Assembly: GCF_003073375.1 (NCBI RefSeq) | Contig: NZ_CP029002.1 | Location: 2,900,001 to 2,964,000, forward strand | Length of the DNA stretch: 64,000 nt | Direction of reading: 5' to 3' | Origin: Lysinibacillus sp. 2017 | GTDB taxonomy: Bacteria; Bacillota; Bacilli; Bacillales_A; Planococcaceae | Part shown: in pieces, positions 1 to 9,569 of the stretch | Position numbering within the stretch: the stretch's first letter is position 1 | How the letters are laid out: every line of letters starts with the position of its first letter | The notes under the pieces: model-generated | The model's input: only the letters and a program-made list of their open reading frames with translations | Database searches by the model: none | What the model was told of the DNA's origin: nothing | Position numbers and translations under genes: made by a program

Positions 1-1211
1 AGGCGCTCTGCTTCTGTTTTTGAGATACCACGACTCATTAGATAATACAATTGAGTTGGGTCTACACGTCCAACAGATGCTGCGTGTCCTGCTGTTACAT
101 CATCTTCATCAATTAAAAGAATAGGATTGGCATCACCACGAGCTTTTTCAGAAAGCATTAACACGCGAGATTCTTGCTCTGCGTTTGCTTTTGTCGCTCC
201 GTGCATAATGTGACCAATTCCGTTAAAGATTGATTGTGCGGCGTCTTTCATAACACCGTGTTTTAAAATTCGACCGTCAGAGTTTTTACCCCATTGACGA
301 ATTAATGTTGTGAAGTTTAATTTTTGTTCACCACGACCTACAGTAACCATTTTGAAGTCAGATGTAGAATTGTCGCCAATTAAGTTTGTAGTGTTTTCAT
401 AAACAGTATTACCATCATTCATTAAGCCTAATGCCCAATCAATTTTTGCATCACGTTCAACGTGACCACGACGGCTCATATATGAAGTGAAGCCTTTTGC
501 TAAGTTATCTACTGCACCAAACGTAACTTGCGCATTGTTTTTTGCAATTACTTCTGTAACAACGTTTACTTGGCCTTTTGCTTCTTCAAATGTAGAAATA
601 TATGTTTCTACATATGTTACTGCTGAAGATTCTTCTGCTACCACTAATACATGGTTGAATAATGAAGCTTCTGCATTATCATTTATGAATACCACTTGTA
701 AAGGTGTTTCGATGACTACGTTACGTGGAACGTATACGAAAATACCGCCATTTACTAATGCTGCATGGTAAGCTGTTAACTTATTTTCATCAACTTTTAC
801 AGCTGTTGTCATGTAATATTTTTCAACTAAATCCGCATGCTCGCGAATAGCAGTTTGAATATCTGTGAAAATAACACCTTTGTTTACAAGTTCGTTAGAA
901 ACTTTAATATATGCAGGTGTGTTGTTACGTTGAATATAAAGGTTTTCTTGACCTTCTGTATCAATGATTGCCTTTGCTTCTTCAGGTAGTTCTTCAAGTG
1001 ATGTATATGCTGCACTTTCTACTGTATGTGCAGGAAAATCAATGAAGTTCCATTTTGTAATATTCGTTCTATCTGGTTTTGGTAATTCAAGCGCAGCAGC
1101 TTTTTCTAATGCGCTCACGCGGAAATCAGCGAATGCTGCTGGTTCATCGTTTTGTTCAGAGAACGAGCGTACTTCTTGTGCTGATAACGCTAATTTAGTT
1201 TCAACCGTCAT
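1..1211 (-). CDS. sufD: SufD, Fe-S cluster assembly scaffold protein (3' end outside window)
   Basis: SufD forms the SufBCD scaffold complex on which Fe-S clusters are built in the cytosol. The reading frame is open from an ATG at 1211 to the window edge, so only the first 400 or so residues are present. The translation begins MTVETKLALSAQEV and contains the SufB/D beta-helix stretch with GRVDPTQLYYLMSRGI near the truncated end. A good ribosome site (AGGAGG) lies about 10 bases upstream. It follows sufC by 18 bases on the same strand, the usual sufC-sufD order in Bacillales, so both are probably on one transcript. Confidence 0.93.
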   Translation of the reverse strand, partial: MTVETKLALSAQEVRSFSEQNDEPAAFADFRVSALEKAAALELPKPDRTNITKWNFIDFPAHTVESAAYTSLEELPEEAKAIIDTEGQENLYIQRNNTPAYIKVSNELVNKGVIFTDIQTAIREHADLVEKYYMTTAVKVDENKLTAYHAALVNGGIFVYVPRNVVIETPLQVVFINDNAEASLFNHVLVVAEESSAVTYVETYISTFEEAKGQVNVVTEVIAKNNAQVTFGAVDNLAKGFTSYMSRRGHVERDAKIDWALGLMNDGNTVYENTTNLIGDNSTSDFKMVTVGRGEQKLNFTTLIRQWGKNSDGRILKHGVMKDAAQSIFNGIGHIMHGATKANAEQESRVLMLSEKARGDANPILLIDEDDVTAGHAASVGRVDPTQLYYLMSRGISKTEAER

Positions 1212-1229
1212 CTTCGTCGTCCTCCTTAA

Positions 1230-2012
1230 TTATGCTTCTTCTGTAATAGCGTCAGTATTCTCGATACCTAACTCTTGTTTAATCCATTCGTAACCATCAG
1301 CTTCTAAACGTTGCGCTAATTCTGCACCGCCAGATTTCACTACTTTACCTTGCATCATTACATGTACTTTATCAGGAGTAATGTAGTTAAGTAGACGTTG
1401 GTAGTGAGTAATCATTAAGCATGCAAAGCCTTCGCCACGCATCTCGTTAATCCCTTTAGATACTACTTTTAATGCATCGATATCTAAACCAGAATCAATT
1501 TCGTCTAAAATACCGAAAGTTGGTTTGATCATCATCATTTGTAGAATTTCGTTACGTTTTTTCTCACCACCAGAGAAGCCTTCGTTTAAGTAACGTTGTG
1601 CCATTTCTTCTGGCATTTCTAAGAATTCCATAGTTTTGTCTAATTCACGGATAAATTTCATTAATGAAATTTCATTGCCTTCTTCGCGACGAGCATTAAT
1701 TGCTGATCGTAAGAAGTCTGCGTTTGTTACACCCGTAATTTCTGATGGATATTGCATACCTAAGAATAGACCAGCTTTCGCGCGTTCATCTACTTCCATT
1801 TCTAGTACGTTTTCACCGTTGATTAAAACTTCACCTTGAGTTACTACATATTTAGGGTGACCCATAATTGCTGAAGCTAATGTTGATTTACCAGTTCCGT
1901 TTGGACCCATGATTGCGTGTACTTCGCCAGTGTTAATAGTAAGGTTTAAACCTTTTAAAATCTCTTTTCCGTCAATTTCAACGTGAAGATCTTTAATTTC
2001 TAAAGTTGTCAT
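1230..2012 (-). CDS. sufC: SufC, Fe-S cluster assembly ATPase
   Basis: SufC is the ABC-type ATPase of the SufBCD scaffold. The 260 residues match the family length. Visible motifs are Walker A GPNGTGKST (residues 36-44), the signature FSGGEKKRNE, and Walker B FGILDEIDSGLD. It has no membrane segments, as expected for a soluble ABC ATPase. The ATG at 2012 is preceded by TTTGGAGGTAA. It is the first gene of the segment seen here, with its own promoter about 60 bases upstream and sufD directly downstream. Confidence 0.97.
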   Translation of the reverse strand: MTTLEIKDLHVEIDGKEILKGLNLTINTGEVHAIMGPNGTGKSTLASAIMGHPKYVVTQGEVLINGENVLEMEVDERAKAGLFLGMQYPSEITGVTNADFLRSAINARREEGNEISLMKFIRELDKTMEFLEMPEEMAQRYLNEGFSGGEKKRNEILQMMMIKPTFGILDEIDSGLDIDALKVVSKGINEMRGEGFACLMITHYQRLLNYITPDKVHVMMQGKVVKSGGAELAQRLEADGYEWIKQELGIENTDAITEEA

Positions 2013-2072
2013 TAAATTACCTCCAAATGTTCATTTGCACGACACATGCATGCTAAATTAATTTCATACCCA

Positions 2073-2101
2073 ATCTTACCCGAAATGGATGTGCGTTGCA
2101 A
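2073..2101 (-). promoter_or_regulatory. Predicted sigma-A promoter of sufCD
   Basis: On the minus strand TTGCAA (-35, 2096-2101) and TAAGAT (-10, 2073-2078) are separated by exactly 17 bases. The -10 box lies about 60 bases upstream of the sufC ATG. Seen by eye only. Confidence 0.6.
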
Positions 2102-2428
2102 ATAGTTTAGAATGATTTTAAATAAAAATTCTCTATCATTTTTTAAAAACTCTTTCTATTAGTCTGTTTCTACTATATAAACAGCAGTTTGATTGAATTC
2201 TTTATTTTCATTAGGTAAGTTTCAAATGAGAATCAATTTCACTTATTTAATTGATTTAATTGGATTATTTATTTTTCTAATGCGGAAGTAGATTTAGGTT
2301 GACAAGCGTCTTCATTAAACGTTTTCTAATAAATTGTGGCGTTTAAAAGTAGGTGCCGTTTTCTTACTATAGATTGTTCATTAAATAAATGTAGATTAAG
2401 GGATTGTAAGAGTTTATTTCAACCACGT
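2102..2428. other. Intergenic region upstream of sufC
   Basis: About 330 bases between the sufC promoter and the gltD terminator, AT-rich. No open frame with a ribosome site was found on either strand. A weak Fur-like 15-mer (TGAGAATCAATTTCA, 2227-2241) is the only pattern noticed and is not trusted. Confidence 0.5.
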
Positions 2429-2464
2429 AAAAACGCCACTTCAACATGTGAAATGGCGTTTTTT
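2429..2464 (-). terminator. Rho-independent terminator of gltBD
   Basis: Inverted repeat with arms AAAACGCCA and TGGCGTTTT and extra inner pairing (TTCA/TGAA) around a short loop. Both flanks are T-rich on the appropriate strand, so it may work in both directions. It begins 11 bases beyond the gltD stop. Confidence 0.85.
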
Positions 2465-2474
2465 AATTATTATA

Positions 2475-3956
2475 TTAGTTTTTTACTAAGGCCTCTGTTA
2501 GGTAATAGTGGACGCTTGCAGCAACGCCTCGCCCTTCTTTAATCGCCCAGACGATGAGGCTTTGACCACGTCTTGCGTCTCCCGCTGCAAATACACCTGG
2601 TACATTTGTTTCGTAATCTTTAATAGATGCACGGATGCGGTTGTTTGTTACCTCTGTGCCGAAATGTTCTGGTGTTTCTTTTTCCGTACCTTCGAAGCCA
2701 ATTGCGACAAATACATGCTGTGCTGGCCAAACTTTTTCTGTGCCTGGTAGCTCCTTGAAGTAATGGAAGCCATCTTCACCTAGAATTTTTTCCATTTGAA
2801 TGGTGTGCAACTCTTTTACGTTTCCTTTTGCATCTTTTACGATTTTTGTCGTTTGGATGCAGTATTCACGAGGGTCACCACCATATTTTGCATCTGCTTC
2901 TGCGTAGGCATAGTCTAATTTATAAATGTTCGGATCTTTTGGCCACATCGTTTCATCTGTACGTGTTAACGCTTGCTGTGGATGCTTACCAAATTGATAG
3001 ACGGAACGGCAATTTTGACGAAGTGCTGTTGCAACACAATCTGCACCTGTATCACCACCACCGATAACGATGACATCTTGCCCCTTCACGTTTAATCCCT
3101 TTTTATCTTTAAAATTTGAATCTAATAGACTTTTTGTAACGCCCGTTAAATAATCCATCGCTAAATGAATATTTCCAGCGTCACTACCTTCCATATGGAG
3201 TTGACGTTGCTTTTGAGCACCCGTGCATAAAATAACGGCATTAAAATCTGCCTGTAGCTGTTCTTTTGTTAAGTCTTTTCCGATTTCTGTGTTTGCGATA
3301 AATTTAATACCTTCTAATGAAAGTATGCCTATACGTCGATCAATCAATTCTTTTTCTAGTTTCATATTTGGAATACCATACATTAATAATCCGCCAAAAC
3401 GGTCCGAACGTTCAAATACTGTGACATTATGACCTAATTGATTCAATTGGTCGGCTGCTGCCAAACCTGCTGGACCTGATCCAACGATTGCCACTTTATA
3501 CTGTGTGCGCTCTTTTGGGATACGTGGCGTTACCCAACCATTTTCAAAACCTTTATCAATAATTGTGCGTTCAATTGATTTAATTGCCACTGCTGGGTCC
3601 GTAATTGCTAATGTACAAGAGCCTTCACAAGGTGCTGGACATACGCGCCCTGTGAATTCTGGGAAGTTATTCGTCATATGAAGACGATCCAGTGCTTCCT
3701 TCCACTTTCCTTTGTACACTAAATCATTCCACTCTGGGATGACATTATGAATCGGACATCCCGCAGCTGTGCCTCGAATCTCTATTCCCATATGACAAAA
3801 TGGTGTACCACAATCCATACAGCGAGCGCCTTGCGTTTGCAACTTTTCATCTGGTAGCTTGCTTGTATATTCACTCCAACTCGAAATACGGTCTAGTGGT
3901 GCTATTTCCTGCCCTTTTTCACGCTTAAATTCCATAAACCCTGTTGCTTTCCCCAT
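2475..3956 (-). CDS. gltD: Glutamate synthase small (beta) subunit
   Basis: GltD passes electrons from NADPH to the large subunit for conversion of glutamine plus 2-oxoglutarate to two glutamates. The 493-residue length is typical. The N-terminal Fe-S region has CMDCGTPFCHMG, CPIHNVIPEW and CPAPCEGSC, which supply the 4Fe-4S cysteines. A first dinucleotide fold has VAIVGSGPAGLAAADQL (FAD) and a second has VIVIGGGDTGADC (NADPH). The C-terminal GVFAAGDARRGQSLIVWAI is the usual FAD-binding end. The ATG at 3956 has a strong AGAGGAGG site. It lies 15 bases downstream of gltB and is almost certainly co-transcribed. Confidence 0.97.
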   Translation of the reverse strand: MGKATGFMEFKREKGQEIAPLDRISSWSEYTSKLPDEKLQTQGARCMDCGTPFCHMGIEIRGTAAGCPIHNVIPEWNDLVYKGKWKEALDRLHMTNNFPEFTGRVCPAPCEGSCTLAITDPAVAIKSIERTIIDKGFENGWVTPRIPKERTQYKVAIVGSGPAGLAAADQLNQLGHNVTVFERSDRFGGLLMYGIPNMKLEKELIDRRIGILSLEGIKFIANTEIGKDLTKEQLQADFNAVILCTGAQKQRQLHMEGSDAGNIHLAMDYLTGVTKSLLDSNFKDKKGLNVKGQDVIVIGGGDTGADCVATALRQNCRSVYQFGKHPQQALTRTDETMWPKDPNIYKLDYAYAEADAKYGGDPREYCIQTTKIVKDAKGNVKELHTIQMEKILGEDGFHYFKELPGTEKVWPAQHVFVAIGFEGTEKETPEHFGTEVTNNRIRASIKDYETNVPGVFAAGDARRGQSLIVWAIKEGRGVAASVHYYLTEALVKN

Positions 3957-3971
3957 GCTAGAACCCTCCTC

Positions 3972-6900
3972 TTATTTCGAACTCACAAGCTTTTTTTGAT
4001 TTTCAGTTGTTTCAATAAACGCCTGCATCGCTGCATTTTCATCTGTTAATCCATTTAATTTATGTTGCTCAATTTTTTCAAGAATTGCTTTGTAATCTGT
4101 TGGTACAACCTTCACAAATTTCGGTACGAACTGCTCCCATTTTGCTAAAATATCCAGCGCATAAGTACTATCTGTTTCCTCTAAATGTTTAATAATTAAT
4201 TGTCGTACCATTTCGATTTCATGTGTATTTGATAACTTTTCAAATTGAATCATTTCCATATTACATTGCGCTTTAAACTTTGCTTCGTCCGTCGGTAAAA
4301 TATATCCGATACCACCTGACATCCCTGCACCAAAGTTTTGACCAACGTCACCTAATACGACAATTTTACCGCCAGTCATGTATTCACAGCCGTGGTCACC
4401 AATCCCTTCAACTACAATGTTCGCACCTGAGTTACGAACACCAAAGCGATGCCCTGCACGACCGTTAATAAATGCTTGCCCGCTCGTTGCACCATATAAG
4501 CAAACATTCCCTGCAATGACGTTTGTTTCTTGCTCGCCCTTAATCGGTGCAATCGCTACTACTTTACCACCTGATAAACCTTTACCGAAATAATCATTGA
4601 CGTCCCCAACAACACGCATCGCCATCCCGCGTGGTATGAATGCGCCGAAGCTTTGACCTGCATGCCCTGTGAATGAAAGTTGAATTGTATTGTCTGGTAA
4701 GCCGACTTCACCATATTTACGTGAAATTTCACTCCCCACAATGGTTCCCATTACTCGGTCTGTATTTTTAATTGGGTAGCTAAGTTCAATTGCTTGTTTG
4801 TCTGCAATTGCTTGCTCTACTTTCGGTAATAATTCACGTACATCGAAGCTTTCAGCAATGTGATGATCTTGCACTGTTTGCTTTGTACGTACCCCTTGCA
4901 TTTGGTGAAGTAAAGCAGATAAATCTAATTGGCTTGCTTTCCAGTGTTGTTTTGATCGCTCTGAAATTTGTAATACATCTGTACGGCCAACCATTTCATC
5001 TACTGTACGGAAACCTAAAACACTCATGTATTCGCGCATTTCTTCTGCGATAAAGCGCATATAATTGACTACATGATCGGCGTTCCCCATAAATTTTGCA
5101 CGTAGCTCTGGATTTTGTGTCGCCACACCAACTGGACAGGTATCTAAATGACACGCACGCATCATCACACAGCCTAATACGATTAACGGAGCTGTCGCAA
5201 AGCCGTATTCTTCCGCACCAAGTAGTGCCGCCATCACAACGTCTTTTCCTGTCATTAACTTACCGTCTGTTTCTAAAACGACGCGATCACGAAGACCATT
5301 TAGCATTAATGTTTGATGAGCTTCCGCTAAGCCAAGTTCCCATGGTAATCCTGTATGCTTAATCGATGTTTTCGGTGATGCCCCTGTACCGCCGTCATAA
5401 CCCGAAATAACGATGACGTCCGCTGCACCTTTCGCCACACCAGCTGCGATTGTACCAACCCCTGCTTTTGCGACAAGCTTTACGGAAATACGTGCGTAAC
5501 GGTTGGCATTTTTTAAATCATGAATGAGCTCCGCCATATCTTCAATGGAATAAATATCATGATGCGGTGGTGGTGAAATTAAGCCAACACCTGGTGTAGA
5601 ACCACGAACATCTGCTACCCAAGGGTATACTTTGTTCCCTGGTAGTTGCCCACCTTCACCTGGCTTTGCTCCTTGCGCCATTTTGATTTGCAGCTCATCA
5701 GCATTCACTAAGTAATGTGATTTCACACCGAAACGACCTGAGGCAATTTGCTTAATGCTTGAACGGCGGTTATCCCCATTAGAATCCTTTGTGAAGCGAG
5801 CTGGATCTTCCCCACCTTCTCCTGAATTCGAGCGTGCACCTAGTTTATTCATCGCAATCGCTAATGTTTCGTGTGCTTCTTTCGATAACGAACCAAAAGA
5901 CATCGCACCTGTTTTGAAGCGTTTAACAATCGAGTCTACCGATTCAATTTCTTCCATCGGTAATCGGCGCTCAGCCTTTTTGAACTCAAATAAATTACGT
6001 AAGAAACCGATGCGTTCTTCATTGGCCATTTCCGCATACATTCTATATAACCCGTAATCATTTTTCCGTGTTGCCCATTGCAGTGTATGAATCGTTTTCG
6101 GATTAAACGCATGGTGCTCACCATCTGCACGCCATTGGAAATCAGAACCCGATTGTAGCTCTGCACTTATTGATGCAATAGCAGCATCGTGACGACGTTT
6201 CGCCTCTTCGCCAATTGTTGCTAAATTAATGCCATCAATTTGAGATGCTGTCCCTGTAAAGTATTCATCAATAACCGCTTTTGAAATACCAACCGCTTCA
6301 AATACTTGTGCACCGCGGTAAGATTGCACTGTTGAAATACCCATTTTTGACATGACTTTTACAACACCATCTGCAGCCCCTTTACGGAATTTTTGAACGG
6401 CCTTTTCATACGAAACGTTTAAATGCTCTTTTTCAATAGCTTCTGCTAGCGTTGCGTATGCTAAATATGGATGAATGGCATCGACACCAAAGCCAATTAG
6501 CGCTGCAAAGTGATGCACCTCACGAACCTCTGCGCAATTGACAATGATGCTCGCATTTGTACGTAATCCAATACGCACTAAATATTGATGAATCGCACTT
6601 GCCGCAAGTAACACAGGAATCGTTAATTGTTTCGCGTCTTCTTCATAATCCGTTAATACTAAAATTGTTCTACCACCAAATATTGCGGCTTCTGCTTCCG
6701 TTTTAATACGATTTAATTCGATTTCTAAATTTTCAATATATTTGAGCGAGATTTCTGCTACTTGGAAAGCTTCCTCCTCGTTGTCTAGTAGTTGTTCATA
6801 TTCTGCTGTCGTTAATACTGGCGTATCGAGCATAATACGGCGGGCATTCGTTGCTGTAGGATGTAAAAGGTCCCCTTCTGCTCCTAGAAGCGTCATCGTT

Positions 6901-8492
6901 GAAGTCACAACATGTTCACGAATTGAGTCGATTGGTGGGTTCGTTACTTGTGCAAATAACTGTTTGAAATAATTGAACAACGATTGCGGACGATTTGATA
7001 ATACGGCAAGCGGTGAATCATTCCCCATGGAACCAAGTGGATCTTTTCCTTCTTTCGCTAAGGGGACAATATATTTTTGTACGTCTTCATATGTGTAACC
7101 ATGAATTTTCTGGCGTAATGTTAAATCATTTACCTCTACGGCTTTTTCTTCACTTACGTCAAGCTGAATCATGTTTTCTTCAAGCCACTTTGCGTACGGC
7201 TCAGCTGTTGCCATTTCCGCTTTCAACTCTTCATCAGAAATGATTTTTCCTTGCTCCAAATCAATTAGTAGCATACGTCCCGGGCTTAAACGGTCTTTAT
7301 ACAAAATATCTTCTTCCGCATAATCAACAACGCCCGTTTCAGAAGAGAAAATCACGTGATCATCTTTCGTAACATAAAGTCTTCCTGGGCGTAAACCGTT
7401 ACGATCTAAAATCGCGCCAATTTGTTTACCATCTGTGAAGCAAATTGCTGTCGGACCATCCCAAGGTTCCATCAAACTTGAATGGTATTGATAAAACGCT
7501 TTACGATCTTCTTCAATACGTGGGTTTTCCGTCCATGGCTCTGGAATCATCATCATTGCTGTTTGTGCTGGTGAGCGACCCGCTAATACGAAAAATTCAA
7601 ACGCATTATCGAGCATCGAAGAATCCGAACCTGTTTGATCGATAATTGGTAATAACTTTTCTAAATCATCACCAAAAGCTTCTGAAACAAATTGTTGCTC
7701 CCGTGCACGCATCCAGTTAATATTGCCGCGAAGTGTGTTAATTTCTCCGTTATGAATGATGTAACGGTTCGGGTGTGCGCGTTTCCAAGATGGGAATGTG
7801 TTTGTTGAATAACGGGAATGCACTAGCGCTAATGCTGATACGAAACTTTCATCTTGTAGGTCAATATAAAAATCACTCACTTCTTCAGGAGCTAGTAACC
7901 CTTTAAACACCATCGTTTGACTTGAAAGACTCGGAATATATAATTCATAGCCTTGCTGTGCTGCCCAGTGTTCTACTTGTTTACGAATAACATAAAGTTT
8001 ACGTTCAAACGCCTTTTCGTCCGCGGCTGTTGAACCAATAAACACTTGACGTACAACTGGTGCACTACTTTTTGCTATATCGCTTAAATTTTCTTTATTC
8101 GTAGGTACAATTCTCCAGCCGATTAGTTCCTGGCCTTCTTGTTCAATTAATTCGTTCATCTTTTGTTCAATTTTTTGCTCTTGAACTGCGTCATCCGTCA
8201 AAAAGATTTGGCCCACACCATATTGTCCTTTTTTAGGTAACTGTAAATCCGGACAGTTGTATTTAAAGAAAGCATCTGGAATTTGTACCATTAAGCCTGC
8301 GCCGTCGCCTGTTTTACCGTCTCCCCCACGTCCAGCACGGTGCTCTAAGCGACATAACATTTCTAAACCATTTTTCACGATGTCATGTGATGCAATCCCT
8401 TTTATGTTGGCATACATTCCGATACCACACGCATCATGCTCAAACTGTGGATCATATAACCCTTGCGCTATAGGTAACTGATGAAAACTCAT
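3972..8492 (-). CDS. gltB: Glutamate synthase large (alpha) subunit
   Basis: GltB (1506 residues) carries both half-reactions: glutamine hydrolysis and reductive transfer of ammonia to 2-oxoglutarate. The N-terminus has HDACGIG, where the cysteine at residue 22 is the class II amidotransferase nucleophile exposed by propeptide removal. Order of domains is amidotransferase (about 22-430), central domain (about 480-770), FMN-binding synthase barrel (about 840-1210) and the C-terminal GXGXG beta-helix. The 3Fe-4S cysteines appear in CVMMRACHLDTCPVGVATQ. The ATG at 8492 follows GAGGGGGAA. It is transcribed divergently from the gltC-like gene, the classical arrangement. Confidence 0.98.
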   Translation of the reverse strand: MSFHQLPIAQGLYDPQFEHDACGIGMYANIKGIASHDIVKNGLEMLCRLEHRAGRGGDGKTGDGAGLMVQIPDAFFKYNCPDLQLPKKGQYGVGQIFLTDDAVQEQKIEQKMNELIEQEGQELIGWRIVPTNKENLSDIAKSSAPVVRQVFIGSTAADEKAFERKLYVIRKQVEHWAAQQGYELYIPSLSSQTMVFKGLLAPEEVSDFYIDLQDESFVSALALVHSRYSTNTFPSWKRAHPNRYIIHNGEINTLRGNINWMRAREQQFVSEAFGDDLEKLLPIIDQTGSDSSMLDNAFEFFVLAGRSPAQTAMMMIPEPWTENPRIEEDRKAFYQYHSSLMEPWDGPTAICFTDGKQIGAILDRNGLRPGRLYVTKDDHVIFSSETGVVDYAEEDILYKDRLSPGRMLLIDLEQGKIISDEELKAEMATAEPYAKWLEENMIQLDVSEEKAVEVNDLTLRQKIHGYTYEDVQKYIVPLAKEGKDPLGSMGNDSPLAVLSNRPQSLFNYFKQLFAQVTNPPIDSIREHVVTSTMTLLGAEGDLLHPTATNARRIMLDTPVLTTAEYEQLLDNEEEAFQVAEISLKYIENLEIELNRIKTEAEAAIFGGRTILVLTDYEEDAKQLTIPVLLAASAIHQYLVRIGLRTNASIIVNCAEVREVHHFAALIGFGVDAIHPYLAYATLAEAIEKEHLNVSYEKAVQKFRKGAADGVVKVMSKMGISTVQSYRGAQVFEAVGISKAVIDEYFTGTASQIDGINLATIGEEAKRRHDAAIASISAELQSGSDFQWRADGEHHAFNPKTIHTLQWATRKNDYGLYRMYAEMANEERIGFLRNLFEFKKAERRLPMEEIESVDSIVKRFKTGAMSFGSLSKEAHETLAIAMNKLGARSNSGEGGEDPARFTKDSNGDNRRSSIKQIASGRFGVKSHYLVNADELQIKMAQGAKPGEGGQLPGNKVYPWVADVRGSTPGVGLISPPPHHDIYSIEDMAELIHDLKNANRYARISVKLVAKAGVGTIAAGVAKGAADVIVISGYDGGTGASPKTSIKHTGLPWELGLAEAHQTLMLNGLRDRVVLETDGKLMTGKDVVMAALLGAEEYGFATAPLIVLGCVMMRACHLDTCPVGVATQNPELRAKFMGNADHVVNYMRFIAEEMREYMSVLGFRTVDEMVGRTDVLQISERSKQHWKASQLDLSALLHQMQGVRTKQTVQDHHIAESFDVRELLPKVEQAIADKQAIELSYPIKNTDRVMGTIVGSEISRKYGEVGLPDNTIQLSFTGHAGQSFGAFIPRGMAMRVVGDVNDYFGKGLSGGKVVAIAPIKGEQETNVIAGNVCLYGATSGQAFINGRAGHRFGVRNSGANIVVEGIGDHGCEYMTGGKIVVLGDVGQNFGAGMSGGIGYILPTDEAKFKAQCNMEMIQFEKLSNTHEIEMVRQLIIKHLEETDSTYALDILAKWEQFVPKFVKVVPTDYKAILEKIEQHKLNGLTDENAAMQAFIETTENQKKLVSSK

Positions 8493-8609
8493 AAAAATTC
8501 CCCCTCATTCTTCCATTACATATTTACATTTTAAAGTTATCAGAATAATATAAACAATATATAGTTTGGATAGGAACCATCTATTTTCTAGATTAATGGG
8601 GTGTAACTA
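8493..8609. promoter_or_regulatory. Divergent gltB/gltC control region
   Basis: The 117 bases between the two divergent starts must hold both promoters. A perfect inverted repeat ATCTA-N5-TAGAT (8579-8593) lies just before the regulator's start and is a candidate LysR-type binding site. The centre (8540-8565) is very AT-rich. In B. subtilis GltC acts on this interval; whether this dyad is the site is inference. Confidence 0.55.
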
Positions 8610-9512
8610 GTGGAATTACGACAATTACGTTACTTTGTCGAGGTAGCAGAACGCGAACATATTTCGGAGGCAGCAGAGCATCTACATGTTGCCCAGTCTG
8701 CGATTAGTAGACAAATTGCCAATTTGGAAGAGGAGCTCGGAACGCCACTTTTTGAACGTATCGGACGTAACGTCAAACTAACACCAATTGGTAAAATTTT
8801 TTTAGAACACAGTATTACGGCTTTGAAGGCCATTGATTTTGCAGCCAAACAAGTAGAAGAACATTTAGACCCTGCAAAAGGAACCATTAAAGTCGGCTTT
8901 CCAACAAGCTTGGCAAGCTACGTCTTACCGACTGTCATCTCTGCATTCAAAAAAGAATTCCCAGATATTTCATTTCAATTACGTCAAGGCTCGTATAAAT
9001 ACTTAATTGAAGCGGTAAAAAATCGAGAATTAAATTTAGCATTGCTCGGTCCATTACCTCCTAAAGATGAGGCAATCGATACAACTGTCCTTTTTAGTGA
9101 GAGCATTTACGCCTTACTTCCAGCGACACACCCGCTCGCAAAAAAAGAGACTATCAATTTAATTGATTTACGCAATGACGATTTCGTACTTTTCCCTGAA
9201 GGCTATATTTTACAAAAAGTGGCGGTCGATGCTTGCCGTTCAGTTGGTTTTTTACCGAATATTACTTCTGAAGGCGAAGATATGGATGCATTAAAAGGAT
9301 TGGTAGCTGCAGGTATCGGAGTCACACTTTTACCAGAAAGCTCACTCTATGATTCTACGCCGCGCATGACCGTCAAAATGCCAATCGCAATCCCAGTCAT
9401 CCGTAGAAATGTTGGCATCATTGCACCAACAACAAGAGAACTTGCACCGTCTGAACAAGTATTTATCGATTTTGTATCGAAGTTTTACTCACGATTAACA
9501 CGTTTTCAATAA
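8610..9512 (+). CDS. gltC: LysR-family regulator, GltC-like
   Basis: A 300-residue LysR-type transcriptional regulator. The N-terminal winged helix reads MELRQLRYFVEVAEREHISEAAEHLHVAQSAISRQI, followed by the inducer-binding domain from about residue 90. The start is GTG at 8610, preceded by GGGGTG with good spacing. Its position divergent from gltBD is that of gltC, the activator of glutamate synthase that responds to 2-oxoglutarate and glutamate in B. subtilis. The role here rests on that position plus family membership. Confidence 0.88.
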   Translation: MELRQLRYFVEVAEREHISEAAEHLHVAQSAISRQIANLEEELGTPLFERIGRNVKLTPIGKIFLEHSITALKAIDFAAKQVEEHLDPAKGTIKVGFPTSLASYVLPTVISAFKKEFPDISFQLRQGSYKYLIEAVKNRELNLALLGPLPPKDEAIDTTVLFSESIYALLPATHPLAKKETINLIDLRNDDFVLFPEGYILQKVAVDACRSVGFLPNITSEGEDMDALKGLVAAGIGVTLLPESSLYDSTPRMTVKMPIAIPVIRRNVGIIAPTTRELAPSEQVFIDFVSKFYSRLTRFQ

Positions 9513-9558
9513 AAAAATGCCTACTGTTAAAGAATATCCTTCAACAGTAGGCATTTTA
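9513..9558. terminator. Bidirectional terminator between gltC and metQ
   Basis: Long inverted repeat with arms AATGCCTACTGTT and AACAGTAGGCATT, A-rich before and T-rich after. It lies between two convergent genes and can serve both. Confidence 0.88.
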
Positions 9559-9569
9559 TATTTTAAAGA

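Noticed and set aside
2227-2241. Fur-box-like sequence TGAGAATCAATTTCA upstream of sufC
   Set aside because: It matches 12 of 14 positions of the 7-1-7 motif but lies about 130 bases upstream of the predicted -35, in AT-rich DNA where such matches are expected by chance.
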